From Mucilaginibacter sp. (lineage in GTDB: Bacteria > Bacteroidota > Bacteroidia > Sphingobacteriales > Sphingobacteriaceae): a stretch of 64,000 bases of DNA. The notes beneath the pieces were generated by a model. The model ran no database searches and was not told where the DNA came from. It saw nothing but the letters and a program-made list of their open reading frames with translations. Each line of letters opens with the position of its first letter. Position 1 is the first letter of the stretch. The stretch spans positions 124,001 to 188,000 of the forward strand of contig JAUCSE010000069.1 in the NCBI GenBank assembly GCA_030445275.1. The letters are read 5' to 3'. The position numbers were made by a program, and so were the translations under genes. Positions 42,624-52,436 of this stretch are shown here, one piece after another.

Positions 42624-44422
42624 ACAAGGGCTACCAGCGCTTGTATCTTTTCAAGCAGCTCATCAGGTTTAAATGGTTTTGATACATAATCATTCATACC
42701 GGCCCCATACACTTTATCCTTTATATCGATAGTTGCTGAAGCTGTTAGCGCGATGATAGGTATGTGTGCCTTTTTTGAGTCGGCCATTTTTCTGATCTCA
42801 TGAGCGGCATCAAAACCGTTCATGACAGGCATTTGCAGATCCATCAATATAATATCAAAATTACCGTATTGCATAAATTCAACCGCGCGTTCTCCGTTTT
42901 CGGCAATGGTGGGTATTATTTTCCATTTTGATAACAGCTTTTTCATCAGCATCACGTTCACCATGTTATCCTCCGCAATAAGTACTTTTAGGCTTGTTAA
43001 ACCATGTTCATCAGTTTCCTCAACCTGTTTAGAAACCTTCACCGTAATCATCTCTGTTGATATAGGTAAACTCATATTAAATGAAAAATCAGACCCTACA
43101 CCAATTTTACTGGATACCGCAATTTGCAGACCCTGCAGGTCAAGCAATCGTTTTACAATAGCCAGCCCAAGACCAGTACCGCCATGTTCACGCGTATAAG
43201 CTAATGACTCCTGCATAAAGGGTTCAAATATGTTGTTAAGGTTTGCTTCTTTAATACCTATACCTGTATCCTTTACTGAAAACTTAACAGTAACCTTATT
43301 ATACTTATTTTCAAGACAGCTCACCTTAACCCATATATTTCCTGTTTGGGTAAATTTCACTGCATTACTTACCAGGTTAAAAATAACCTGTGTGATGCGG
43401 ATGGGATCGCCATACAAAACTTTGCTCTTTAGCTGATCATCAATAACCAGGTTAAATTGCAAGCCCTTTTCTTCGGCTTTTAACATTTGTCCGCCGCAAA
43501 TATTCTCCATCAGTTCAACCAGGTTAAGATTGATATTTTCAAACACCAACCTGCCCGATTCTATCTTATTAAAATCAAGCACATCGTTTACGATAGCCAA
43601 CAGGTTATTTGCCGAAAATTTCAGTATCTCCAGGTTTTCTTTTTGTTCGGGTCTTGGGCTGCCCATCATCAGCAAATTGCTCATACCCATAACCGCGTTA
43701 AGGGGTGTACGGATCTCATGCGACATAGTTGAAAGAAACTCCGATTTGACATGAGCCGATTTTTCGGCCTTTTCAACGGCCTTTTCAAGCTTCTGATTAA
43801 GCTTGGCCTGTTCTTCGCCACTTTCCTTAAGCTGTTTAATATTCTTTAAAAAGGAGGCATAAAATTGACTGTGAATAAATATGAGTACTATAAAACTGGC
43901 AAACAAGCTGATAATAATTGTGGCCTGATCTATCTTATCGGGTTTAATACTTATGATGTAGTTACTGTTATATTCAATAAGCAGAAAAACCAATATAGGC
44001 ACCGCGTTTAGGGAAGAATAAACCAGCCCCCAGAACTGTCCAAGCATATAATAGCTGAATACAATAACCACGATAACCACCTGTACCGATACTATATTTA
44101 TGGTTTGCAGTGATAGGTAAACAATACTGGCATTAATAAACGTACCAATAATAAGCAACGTGTGTGATATGCCCCGCCAGTTGGGTCTGTAGGTTAATGC
44201 TTTAAACAATACAGCAACGCTAAGCATTAAAAAACCGGCCGTAGAAGCCAATAAAGGTTGTCCCTGGAAATAAACGCTTACAAACAATGCACCCGATGTT
44301 ATAAATACCAGGAAAAGACCATAATATAATAAACGTATCCGTGCCTGATTAAGATAGGATTGCTCCCTTGAAATTATTTTGTATATGGAAAAGTTGAAAA
44401 AACTTACACCTTCTTCACGCAT
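42620..44422 (-). CDS. Hybrid membrane histidine kinase with receiver domain
   Basis: 600 residues from the ATG at 44422; a TTG two codons earlier is ignored. About six membrane segments fill residues 28-190 with no large outside domain. A coiled coil (about 198-228) leads to HisKA with His235 (STMSHEIRTPLNAVMG). HATPase is about 345-460 (VKDTGIGIKEANLNNIFEPF; EHGGTGLGLAIVKRL). A receiver domain runs about 475-598 with phospho-Asp528 in ILMDLQMPVMNGFD. The output is unclear: there is no DNA-binding domain, so it probably passes phosphate on to another protein. It stands alone, downstream of valS on the same strand. Confidence 0.93.
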   Translation of the reverse strand: MREEGVSFFNFSIYKIISREQSYLNQARIRLLYYGLFLVFITSGALFVSVYFQGQPLLASTAGFLMLSVAVLFKALTYRPNWRGISHTLLIIGTFINASIVYLSLQTINIVSVQVVIVVIVFSYYMLGQFWGLVYSSLNAVPILVFLLIEYNSNYIISIKPDKIDQATIIISLFASFIVLIFIHSQFYASFLKNIKQLKESGEEQAKLNQKLEKAVEKAEKSAHVKSEFLSTMSHEIRTPLNAVMGMSNLLMMGSPRPEQKENLEILKFSANNLLAIVNDVLDFNKIESGRLVFENINLNLVELMENICGGQMLKAEEKGLQFNLVIDDQLKSKVLYGDPIRITQVIFNLVSNAVKFTQTGNIWVKVSCLENKYNKVTVKFSVKDTGIGIKEANLNNIFEPFMQESLAYTREHGGTGLGLAIVKRLLDLQGLQIAVSSKIGVGSDFSFNMSLPISTEMITVKVSKQVEETDEHGLTSLKVLIAEDNMVNVMLMKKLLSKWKIIPTIAENGERAVEFMQYGNFDIILMDLQMPVMNGFDAAHEIRKMADSKKAHIPIIALTASATIDIKDKVYGAGMNDYVSKPFKPDELLEKIQALVALV

Positions 44423-44528
44423 ATTCAATCAGCAAACATTTTAATTAATGCAACCACCTGCAACCGGCTATCCTGATATTTGACACCCGATTGCAGATAC
44501 TACAATTTGCAGCGAATATGCTATGCAA

Positions 44529-47201
44529 TTAACCAGCCAAAGCGGCCAGGTTTTCTTCCAATATAGTTAGCTTGGCTTCGGCATCAGCTTTCTTTTTTTG
44601 CTCGATATCAATAACCTCAGGTTTGGCATTGCTCATAAAGCGTTCGTTAGTAAGCTTTGCATTTACTGATTTAAGAAAGCCAATAAGGTACTCTTGTTCT
44701 TTTTCAAGGCGGGCCCGCTCTGCAACCGGATCAACGGTTTCATTAAAAGGAATATAAAACTCATCAGTTGAAGCCAAAAAGTTGATGGCTCCGGCTACTT
44801 TATCCTTAGCCGTTGAAAATTGGCTTATATTACCAAGCCTGCTTATAATGGCCTGATATTGCTGATAATTTATATCTGTATTTGTTTTAACAAAAAGTTC
44901 AAGCGGTTCTTTATCGGCAATCTGTTTTGTTTTACGGGTGTTCCGTATGGATGTAATAACGTCTTTAACAATCTCTACATCACTTAGCAGCCGTGCATTA
45001 ATTTCCCCAACATTTGGTAATTGCGCTACAATACAACAATCCTTTTCTGTGCGTTCACCAAACAATTCATCATGCCATAATTCTTCGGTAAGGAAAGGCA
45101 TAAAAGGATGTAGCACCTTCAGTATATTTTCAAAGAATTGAACGGTGGCTATATAGGTAGCCTGATCAATTGGCTGCAGATAAACAGGTTTGATCATTTC
45201 CAGATACCAGGCACAAAAATCGTCCCATACCAGCTTGTAGGTGGCCATTAAAGCTTCTGATAAGCGGTATTGCTCAAAATCACTTTCAATTTCGCCAAGG
45301 GCCTGGTTAAAGCGGCTGCCAAACCATTCTATAGCTATAGCATTGGGATTTTTAAGATTTTCATCAACCTCCCAGCCTTTAATCAGTTTAAAGGCATTCC
45401 ATATTTTATTGGCAAAACCACTGCCTTGCTTACAATAACTTTCATCAAACATCAGGTCGTTACCGGCAGGCGAGCAAAGCAGCATACCTACCCTAACTCC
45501 ATCGGCTCCATACTGATTGATAAGATCAATGGGATCAGGTGAGTTACCTAATTGTTTTGACATTTTGCGGCCCAGCTTATCTCTTACAATACCGGTAAGG
45601 TATACGTTTTTAAAAGGCGCTTGTCCTCTGAACTCATGCCCGGCCATAATCATCCTGGCTACCCAGAAAAACAGGATCTCGGGAGCAGTTACCAGATCAT
45701 TGGTTGGATAGTAATAATTAATATCGGCATTATCAGGATCTTTAAATCCGTCAAATACAGATATTGGCCATAACCATGACGAGAACCAGGTATCAACTAC
45801 ATCTTCTTCCTGGGTTAAATCCTGAATTGTGAGTACCGCGTCTATCAGTTGAGCTTCAACCAGCGCTTCCTCAATATTTTTAGCAATAACATATTTACCA
45901 TTTGGAAGATACCAGGCTGGGATCTGCTGCCCCCACCAAAGCTGACGGCTGATACACCAGTCCTTCACATTCTCCATCCAATGGCGGTAGGTGTTTACAA
46001 ATTTTTCTGGGATCAGCTTTACCTCCCCATCTAACACATAATCAAGAGCCGGTTTGGCCATCTCCTCCATTTTGCAAAACCATTGCATAGAAAGTTTTGG
46101 CTCAATAACCGCGTCTGTACGTTCAGAAAAACCGATCTGCGATTTATAGTCCTCCACTTTTTCCAAAGCGCCGGCTTCTTCCAGCAATACGGCTATTTTT
46201 TTACGGGCCGCAAAACGGTCTTCACCAACTAATATCTGCGCCTTTTCGTTCAGCGTACCATCGTCATTTAAAATATCAATAACCGGCAGATTATGTTTTT
46301 GACCCAATTCATAATCGTTCAGATCATGCGCCGGGGTAACCTTCAAGCAGCCGGTACCAAAATCCATGGTTACATACCCATCCAGAATAACCGGTATCTC
46401 ACGGTTGATCAATGGAATAAATACTCTTTTGCCATGCAAATGCAAATACCGCTCATCATTAGGGTTGATACAAATAGCCGCATCGGCCATAATAGTTTCA
46501 GGACGGGTGGTAGCTATGGTTAAGTAGTTGCCGGTTGCGTGTTGTGTGGTGCCAGTAGTTTCATCCGAACCCGGCAACTCGTCACTCGCAACTGAATACT
46601 TGATATAATAAAGCTTCTGATTAACTTCTTTACGAATAACTTCCTCGTCAGATACCGCGGTTTTCCCCTGCGGATCCCAGTTTACCATGCGTATACCACG
46701 ATAGATCAGACCTTTTTTGTACAAGTGAATAAAAGTATCAATCACCGCTTCGGATAGTTCCTCGTCCATGGTAAAACGGGTGCGATCCCAATCGCACGAT
46801 GCACCTAACTTTTTAAGCTGCTCCAGGATAATACCGCCGTATTTATCTTTCCACTCCCAAGCATAAGCCAAAAACTCGGGCCGGGTGAGGTCTTTTTTGC
46901 TGATGCCACGCTCTTTGAGCATAGCTACAACTTTTGCCTCGGTGGCAATACTGGCGTGGTCTGTACCCGGAACCCAGCAGGCATTTTTACCTTTCATGCG
47001 GGCGCGGCGCACCAGTACATCCTGTATGGTATTGTTCAACATATGCCCCATGTGCAAAACCCCGGTAACATTTGGCGGCGGAATGACTATGGTGTAAGGC
47101 TCGCGCTCATCAGGCACTGATTTAAAAAAATCATGCTTTAACCAGTAACTGTACCACTTCTCTTCGGTTTCTTTAGGCAAATATGTTTTAGAAATACTCA
47201 T
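44529..47201 (-). CDS. valS: Valine--tRNA ligase
   Basis: 890 residues from the ATG at 47201. Class I synthetase charging tRNA-Val, with an editing domain. HIGH motif as HMGH at 50-53 (PPPNVTGVLHMGHMLNN), KMSK at 546-549 (GRKMSKQLGNSPDPID), and a C-terminal coiled-coil tRNA arm (PVAERARLEKEQEYLIGFLK; KKKADAEAKLTILEENLAA). The length is typical of Bacteroidota. A TTG at 47210 is in frame, but it falls inside the TATTTTTG promoter box, so the ATG is preferred and the mRNA may have almost no leader. Confidence 0.97.
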   Translation of the reverse strand: MSISKTYLPKETEEKWYSYWLKHDFFKSVPDEREPYTIVIPPPNVTGVLHMGHMLNNTIQDVLVRRARMKGKNACWVPGTDHASIATEAKVVAMLKERGISKKDLTRPEFLAYAWEWKDKYGGIILEQLKKLGASCDWDRTRFTMDEELSEAVIDTFIHLYKKGLIYRGIRMVNWDPQGKTAVSDEEVIRKEVNQKLYYIKYSVASDELPGSDETTGTTQHATGNYLTIATTRPETIMADAAICINPNDERYLHLHGKRVFIPLINREIPVILDGYVTMDFGTGCLKVTPAHDLNDYELGQKHNLPVIDILNDDGTLNEKAQILVGEDRFAARKKIAVLLEEAGALEKVEDYKSQIGFSERTDAVIEPKLSMQWFCKMEEMAKPALDYVLDGEVKLIPEKFVNTYRHWMENVKDWCISRQLWWGQQIPAWYLPNGKYVIAKNIEEALVEAQLIDAVLTIQDLTQEEDVVDTWFSSWLWPISVFDGFKDPDNADINYYYPTNDLVTAPEILFFWVARMIMAGHEFRGQAPFKNVYLTGIVRDKLGRKMSKQLGNSPDPIDLINQYGADGVRVGMLLCSPAGNDLMFDESYCKQGSGFANKIWNAFKLIKGWEVDENLKNPNAIAIEWFGSRFNQALGEIESDFEQYRLSEALMATYKLVWDDFCAWYLEMIKPVYLQPIDQATYIATVQFFENILKVLHPFMPFLTEELWHDELFGERTEKDCCIVAQLPNVGEINARLLSDVEIVKDVITSIRNTRKTKQIADKEPLELFVKTNTDINYQQYQAIISRLGNISQFSTAKDKVAGAINFLASTDEFYIPFNETVDPVAERARLEKEQEYLIGFLKSVNAKLTNERFMSNAKPEVIDIEQKKKADAEAKLTILEENLAALAG

Positions 47202-47207
47202 AACGCG

Positions 47208-47215
47208 CAAAAATA
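47208..47215 (-). promoter_or_regulatory. -7 promoter box of valS
   Basis: On the minus strand TATTTTTG, an exact TAnnTTTG, ending only six bases before the ATG. The transcript should start within a few bases of the ATG. Confidence 0.55.
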
Positions 47216-47532
47216 AGGATTTGCACGCTTAGTTCATAGTCCATAGTCGATGGTTCATGGTCGATGGTAAAAATAGAAAGCTGGTAGTTCTAAACCATGG
47301 ACCATCGACTATAGCCCCCCTCTTTCATCACAATAATTTTACAATAGCACCGTTTATTATATCAACCAAACTTACATGGCCATGAAATCAATGGACTTAC
47401 ACCGTTTTTGGCTTGATATTTTAAAAAGGTCAAAGCTCTCATTTTTTATAAACTGGTTTAACCGTTAAACGGTTCCCACGCCGGTTGCACTCATTTGCTA
47501 TATTTTATTAACTTTAATTTTTATAAATTCAT
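47216..47532. repeat. Gene-free stretch with a 20-bp inverted repeat
   Basis: CCATAGTCGATGGTTCATGG (47241-47260) and CCATGGACCATCGACTATAG (47295-47314) pair with two mismatches; a further TGGTCGATGG lies between. The rest is AT-rich leader before the M13 peptidase gene. Confidence 0.65.
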
Positions 47533-49605
47533 ATGAAATTAAAGTTATCTTATTTGATGCTGGCAGGCGCATTGATGCTGTCGGCCAATAGTTTTGCGGC
47601 CGATGGCGGCCCATCACCTAAACCCAAACACAAACCGGCAGTTCCTAAAAAATTTATTGATCCGGCTAATATGGACCTTAGTGTTAAACCCGGCGACGAT
47701 TTTTTTGACTACGCCAATGGCAACTGGATCAAACAAAACGCTATCCCCGCCAAAGAAACCCGCTGGGGAAGTTTTAACATACTGCGCCAGGAAAACACCG
47801 ATAAATTACTGAGTTTGCTGAACGAGGTAAGCCAAACATCGGCATCACAGCCTAAAGGCAGCTTAAAACAGCGTGTTGGCGATCTGTATGCCAGTGGTAT
47901 GGATAGCGTAACTATCGAGAAACGCGGCTATGACCCTATTAAACCTGATATTCAACGTATAGATAAAATAGCTGATCTTGATGCCGTTATTAATGAACTG
48001 GTTTACCAACGTGTAAATGGCGAAGGCGCCCCCCTGTTTAGGTTTGGCGTTGGCCAGGACGATAAAAATGTAAATAAATATGTTGCCGGTCTTGACCAGG
48101 GCGGTACCAGTTTACCAGATCGCGACAATTACCTCAAAGGCGATGCCCGTACCAAAAAAATACAGGATGCCTATAAAAAATATATTATTGCCCTATTTAC
48201 CTTAACCGGCAGCAGCTATGAGGAGGCCGCTAAAAATGCAGGTATCATTTTCGGTCTTGAAACTACATTGGCCAAAGCACAATTGAGTCGGGTGGCCATG
48301 CGCGATCCGAACGTTACTTATAATAAATTTTCGGTAGATGCCTTTAGCAAAATTACACCACATTTAAACTGGACCACATTATTGCCTCAGATGAAAGCTA
48401 GCGGTCAGGATACCGTTCTGGTTGGTCAGCCCGGATTTTTTAAAGTTGCAGATTCATTGTTGGCCGTTACTCCTGTTGATAACTGGAGGGTTTACCTGAA
48501 ATGGAACATACTTAAAGGATCAGCGCCGGCATTAAGTTCACCGTTTGTAAATGCCAGCTTTGCCTTTAGTCAGGCATTGACCGGGCAAAAGGTACAAACT
48601 CCGCGTAACGAGCGTATGAGCGGCCTTGTTGATGGCAGTTTGGGCGAACTACTTGGTCAACTGTTTGTTGAAAAATACTTTACACCGGCCGCCAAGCAAT
48701 ACATGATTAATCTGGTGAACAATTTAAAAGGAACCCTGGGCGATCGTATTAAACGCCTGGACTGGATGAGCCCTGAAACTAAAGAGCGCGCCCTTAAAAA
48801 ATTGGCAGCATTTACGGTGAAAATTGGTTACCCTGATAAATGGGAAAAATATGATGGTGTGGTAATTGACCGTGGCGATTATATTAGCAACCTGCGCACG
48901 CTATCGGTATGGCGCTATAACTTTAACGTAAGCAGACTGGGCAAACCGGTTGATAAAACCCGCTGGGGTATGACACCACCAACCGTGAACGCTTATTATA
49001 ATCCAACCAATAACGAGATCGTTTTCCCGGCTGGTATTTTGCAGTTCCCCTTCTTTGATTTTAAAGCTGATGATGCTGTAAATTATGGTGGTATAGGTGC
49101 CGTAATCGGTCACGAAATGACCCACGGTTTTGATGACCAGGGTCGTCAGTACGACGCGGATGGTACCCTACGCGACTGGTGGACTAAAGCTGATGCCGAC
49201 AAATTTAAAACGCGCGCAGATAAAGTTGTTGATCAATACAATGGTTTTACCGTGTTGGACACCTTACATGTAAATGGCAAATTAACCCTCGGCGAAAATC
49301 TGGCCGATCTGGGTGGTTTAAATATTGCTTATGAAGCCTATAAGAAAACCAAACAGGGCCAGGAAAATAAAAAGATAGATGGCTTTACTGCCGATCAGCG
49401 TTTCTTTTTATCATGGGCACAGGTATGGCGCAGTGCACAACGCCCAGAGGCAGCAGCACAACGGATCCTGACAGACCCGCACTCGCCCGAGCAATTCCGT
49501 ACCAATGCGCCACTCACCAATATTGATGCATGGTACAAAGCATTTAACATACAACCCGGCGATAAAATGTATAAAAAGCCGGAAGACAGAATAAAAGTGT
49601 GGTAG
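47533..49605 (+). CDS. M13-family zinc metallopeptidase (neprilysin/PepO-like)
   Basis: 690 residues with a signal peptide (KLSYLMLAGALMLSANSFA). Zn-endopeptidase of the neprilysin type, cutting small peptides in the periplasm or at the surface. The N-terminal Peptidase_M13_N part (about 45-430) begins DLSVKPGDDFFDYANGNWIK. The catalytic part has NAYYNPTNNEIVFPAGILQ, HEMTH at 527-531 and ENLAD with Glu588 and Asp592. The C-terminal block ITDPHSPEQFRTNAPLTN-like (here LTDPHSPEQFRTNAPLTN) is characteristic. Single gene, with a hairpin shortly after its stop. Confidence 0.95.
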   Translation: MKLKLSYLMLAGALMLSANSFAADGGPSPKPKHKPAVPKKFIDPANMDLSVKPGDDFFDYANGNWIKQNAIPAKETRWGSFNILRQENTDKLLSLLNEVSQTSASQPKGSLKQRVGDLYASGMDSVTIEKRGYDPIKPDIQRIDKIADLDAVINELVYQRVNGEGAPLFRFGVGQDDKNVNKYVAGLDQGGTSLPDRDNYLKGDARTKKIQDAYKKYIIALFTLTGSSYEEAAKNAGIIFGLETTLAKAQLSRVAMRDPNVTYNKFSVDAFSKITPHLNWTTLLPQMKASGQDTVLVGQPGFFKVADSLLAVTPVDNWRVYLKWNILKGSAPALSSPFVNASFAFSQALTGQKVQTPRNERMSGLVDGSLGELLGQLFVEKYFTPAAKQYMINLVNNLKGTLGDRIKRLDWMSPETKERALKKLAAFTVKIGYPDKWEKYDGVVIDRGDYISNLRTLSVWRYNFNVSRLGKPVDKTRWGMTPPTVNAYYNPTNNEIVFPAGILQFPFFDFKADDAVNYGGIGAVIGHEMTHGFDDQGRQYDADGTLRDWWTKADADKFKTRADKVVDQYNGFTVLDTLHVNGKLTLGENLADLGGLNIAYEAYKKTKQGQENKKIDGFTADQRFFLSWAQVWRSAQRPEAAAQRILTDPHSPEQFRTNAPLTNIDAWYKAFNIQPGDKMYKKPEDRIKVW

Positions 49606-49640
49606 ATTGAGTGGTAAGTATTGAGTTATGAGTTTTAAAA

Positions 49641-49670
49641 CAAAGCCCGGCTTTCACCGGGCTTTGCTAT
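49641..49670 (+). terminator. Probable terminator of the M13 peptidase gene
   Basis: CAAAGCCCGG-CTTTCA-CCGGGCTTTG, a perfect ten-base stem, followed by CTATTTGTT, a weak T-run. Confidence 0.65.
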
Positions 49671-49734
49671 TTGTTGGGATTTGCTATTTTAAACCCTCTT
49701 AGTCTAATCGCATATCACTTAAATGCAAAGCGCA

Positions 49735-50225
49735 GAGCGCTCAATTGCCGCTAAGGCTGTTACTTTTGGCTTGATCCAAAAGTAACCAAGACCGAGCGTA
49801 GCGAGATAATGAACACTTATAAGAAACAAATAATAAGTGAATAACTCAAGACAGAAAAAAGCTTCCCCCCACAAGGCAAAACACCCAGGCTCGCTTTTCT
49901 GTCAGGCCTTTACCCTCTTTTGCTCCAATAAAACTTACTTATTCCATTAATTCTAAATTTCAGAAAATTATGGTTCAGACAACCGCAGTTCGCTTCGGGT
50001 GAAATCAGGCAGAACTTGGTGGTCTGTGCGGCTGGAGGGGCATAGTAAATATTTGCTGAAGCGCAGGGCCTTGAGCGATCCGCCGGCTGGCGGAGGGGCA
50101 ACTGTTTGCAGCCCGTGGTTCTGCCTGATTTGCAGGGCAAAGGCCATGTGCGGCAAATAAGCTTCAAAAGAAAAAAGCATTTTTGTTACTTTTGTTGCGA
50201 CAAAAGTAATAGCGCGGCAATGAGT
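49735..50225. mobile_element. Hairpin-ended non-autonomous element, full copy
   Basis: The left end is GAGCGCTCAATTGCCGC, then GTTACTTTTG-GCTTGATC-CAAAAGTAAC. The right end is GTTACTTTTG-TTGCGA-CAAAAGTAAT, then AGCGCGGCAATGAG. The two ends are inverted copies, each with its own hairpin. The inner part holds the AATCAGGCAGAAC / GTTCTGCCTGATT pair shared with 18340-18612. It has no coding sequence. Confidence 0.75.
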
Positions 50226-50289
50226 ATTATTTTACTTTCCCTTAACCATACACTGACACAAGCACGATAGTCAATTCCATCCAAAGCAT

Positions 50290-50297
50290 TATCTTTG
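50290..50297 (+). promoter_or_regulatory. -7 promoter box of the MBL-rhodanese gene
   Basis: TATCTTTG, exact TAnnTTTG, 10 bases before the ATG at 50308. Confidence 0.5.
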
Positions 50298-50307
50298 CAG
50301 CCATATT

Positions 50308-51654
50308 ATGATTATCCATCAGTTCTACGATAAGGGTTTGGCGCATGCATCATACGCCGTAATCCGTACAGGTAAAATGATCGTTATTGATCCGGCCCGT
50401 AATCCGCAGCCTTATTATGATTTTGCAAAACAGCATGATGCTGATATTGTGGGCGTTATTGAAACCCACCCACATGCCGATTTTGTAAGCTCGCACCTGG
50501 AAATTCACGTGGCTACAAGCGCGGTAATTTATACCAGTAAGCTAACCGGCGCCACCTACCCGCATGAAACTTTTGACGATGGCGATTTTATACAGCTTAA
50601 TGATGTAAAACTAAAAGCCATCAATACCCCTGGTCACTCACCCGATTCTATTTGTATTTTATTGGAGGATGAATTGGGTAAAGAAAAGGCCGTTTTCACC
50701 GGCGATACTTTGTTTGTTGGCGATGTAGGCAGACCTGACCTACGGGAAAATGTAGGTAACATAACCGCTAAAAAAGAAGAACTGGCCAAACAAATGTACC
50801 AGAGCACCCGCCACAAACTCATGACCTTACCAAAAGGTGTTGTAGTTTATCCGGCACACGGTCCTGGTTCATTGTGCGGTAAAAACATAAGCCCTGACCT
50901 GGAAAGTACCATAGGCCGCGAACTGCGCGAAAACTATGCCCTGCAGTTGATGGACGAGATAACCTTTGTTAAAACCCTCACCACAGATCAGCCTTTTATG
51001 CCTAAATATTTTGGCTATGATGTTGATCTGAATAAATCTGGCGCAGCCGCGTTTCAACAAAGCATTGATGCTATTAACAGGATAAGTCCTGAAACAGCAC
51101 TACAACAAGATATTATTATTATTGATGCCCGCCCTAAAAAGCAGTTCAGGAGTGAACATCTTAAAGGTTCTATTAACCTCCAGGATGGTGATAAATTTGA
51201 AACATGGTTGGGATCGGTGCTAAAGCCCGATGAGCAATTTTACCTGATAGCCGAAAGTGAGGAAAGCTTAGATATCCTCCTGAAGAAAGCAGCCAAAATA
51301 GGTTACGAAAATAATGTTAAAGCAGCTTTGCTATCACCGGCCAATACAACAGAAAGATCAGCCGAGCTTGACCTAGACGATTTTAAGGCAAATCCGGATA
51401 CCTATCATATTATTGATGTACGCAACTATGGCGAGGTAAATGAAGGCAAAGTATTTAAAAACGCCATAAGCATTCCCCTGCCAGAGTTACGCGAGCGCAT
51501 CAATGAAATACCAACCGATAAACCTATTGTAATACACTGCGCGGCAGGTTATCGCTCTGCAGCCGCGGCCAGTATTGTAGCTGCTAAAATACATCAGGTA
51601 CCCGTATATGATTTGGGTGAAGTTATAGTTGACTTTGCTGAAGCGATTCATTAA
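50308..51654 (+). CDS. MBL-fold hydrolase with two rhodanese domains (persulfide dioxygenase-like)
   Basis: 448 residues. The metallo-beta-lactamase domain (about 1-210) has ETHPHADFVSSH with metal ligands His54, His56 and Asp58, VFTGDTLFVGDVGRPDL and VYPAHGPGS. Two rhodanese domains follow. The first (about 265-350, IIIIDARPKKQFRSEHLKGS) has no Cys in its active loop (YLIAESEES). The second (about 368-448) has Cys411 in IVIHCAAGYRSAAA. Relatives oxidise glutathione or protein persulfides and move sulfane sulfur, which suits sulfide detoxification. The mnmD gene follows after 57 bases. Confidence 0.9.
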   Translation: MIIHQFYDKGLAHASYAVIRTGKMIVIDPARNPQPYYDFAKQHDADIVGVIETHPHADFVSSHLEIHVATSAVIYTSKLTGATYPHETFDDGDFIQLNDVKLKAINTPGHSPDSICILLEDELGKEKAVFTGDTLFVGDVGRPDLRENVGNITAKKEELAKQMYQSTRHKLMTLPKGVVVYPAHGPGSLCGKNISPDLESTIGRELRENYALQLMDEITFVKTLTTDQPFMPKYFGYDVDLNKSGAAAFQQSIDAINRISPETALQQDIIIIDARPKKQFRSEHLKGSINLQDGDKFETWLGSVLKPDEQFYLIAESEESLDILLKKAAKIGYENNVKAALLSPANTTERSAELDLDDFKANPDTYHIIDVRNYGEVNEGKVFKNAISIPLPELRERINEIPTDKPIVIHCAAGYRSAAAASIVAAKIHQVPVYDLGEVIVDFAEAIH

Positions 51655-51711
51655 TGATGGTTCATTGATCACCATAAGGAATGATAATTCACTCCCCGGA
51701 TTAATGACTTA

Positions 51712-52410
51712 ATGACAATTGACTCTATGATAGATAATAACCTGGAAATAGTAACCACGGCCGACGGCTCAAAAACTATTTACAACACCCTGGTAGGTGA
51801 GCATTATCACTCCCGTAATGGTGCATTGCAGGAGAGCAGGCATGTATTTGTCAATTCGGGGCTTAACTATTTCTTAGCCGCAGGCAATGTTAAACAGGTA
51901 AGCATACTGGAGGTTGGTTTTGGCACAGGATTAAATTTTTTACTGAGTGCTGAAGTATGTACCGAAAATAAAATAGCGCTGCATTATACAGGCATTGAAG
52001 CCTACCCGATCAGTGCTGCCATGATGGCTCAAACCGAGTATGAACAATATATACCGGCTCCATTATGGGAAACATACCTGACCTCGTATCCTGCTGCATT
52101 AACAGATAAAATTAACCTTGATATCTACAACCAGCTGCGAATTGCACATTGTAAACTCATAGATTTTAAGACTGACCAGCAATATGACATCGTTTACTTT
52201 GACGCATTTGCATCAGCCCATCAACCCGAAATGTGGGAACAGGCTGCTATAAGCCATGTGGCCAGCTTTTTAAAGCCCGGAGGCGTATTTGTTACTTATG
52301 CTATAACCGGCAATTTGAAAAGAATGCTCAAAGGTCTTGGTTTCAAAATAGAAAAAATACCCGGAGCTCTCGGCAAACGTGAAATGCTGAGGGCAGTAAA
52401 GGAGTTCTGA
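51712..52410 (+). CDS. mnmD: tRNA mnm5s2U34 methyltransferase domain protein MnmD
   Basis: 232 residues. SAM-dependent methyltransferase of the DUF752/MnmD family, which finishes the wobble base mnm5s2U34 in tRNAs; in enteric bacteria this domain is fused to an oxidase (MnmC), here it is alone. SAM motif SILEVGFGTGLNFLLSAEV is at about 64-82. YFDAFASAHQPEMWEQ and LKPGGVFVTYAITGNLKRML are family blocks near the C-terminus. It follows the MBL-rhodanese gene in the same direction; both deal with sulfur-linked chemistry, though this may be chance. A composite repeat lies just downstream. Confidence 0.9.
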   Translation: MTIDSMIDNNLEIVTTADGSKTIYNTLVGEHYHSRNGALQESRHVFVNSGLNYFLAAGNVKQVSILEVGFGTGLNFLLSAEVCTENKIALHYTGIEAYPISAAMMAQTEYEQYIPAPLWETYLTSYPAALTDKINLDIYNQLRIAHCKLIDFKTDQQYDIVYFDAFASAHQPEMWEQAAISHVASFLKPGGVFVTYAITGNLKRMLKGLGFKIEKIPGALGKREMLRAVKEF

Positions 52411-52436
52411 GTGATGAGTTTTGAGTGATAAAGAGA

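Larger units (their letters stand above)
49671..50307. other. Gene-free stretch occupied mainly by a hairpin-ended element
   Basis: After a short AT-rich lead comes the element at 49735-50225. A TATCTTTG -7 box for the MBL-rhodanese gene is at 50290-50297. No gene is supported. Confidence 0.7.

Noticed and set aside
49910..50180. Two overlapping minus-strand frames
   Set aside because: They fall fully inside the hairpin-ended repeat; similar frames occur in the second copy with changed reading, so they are not conserved as protein.
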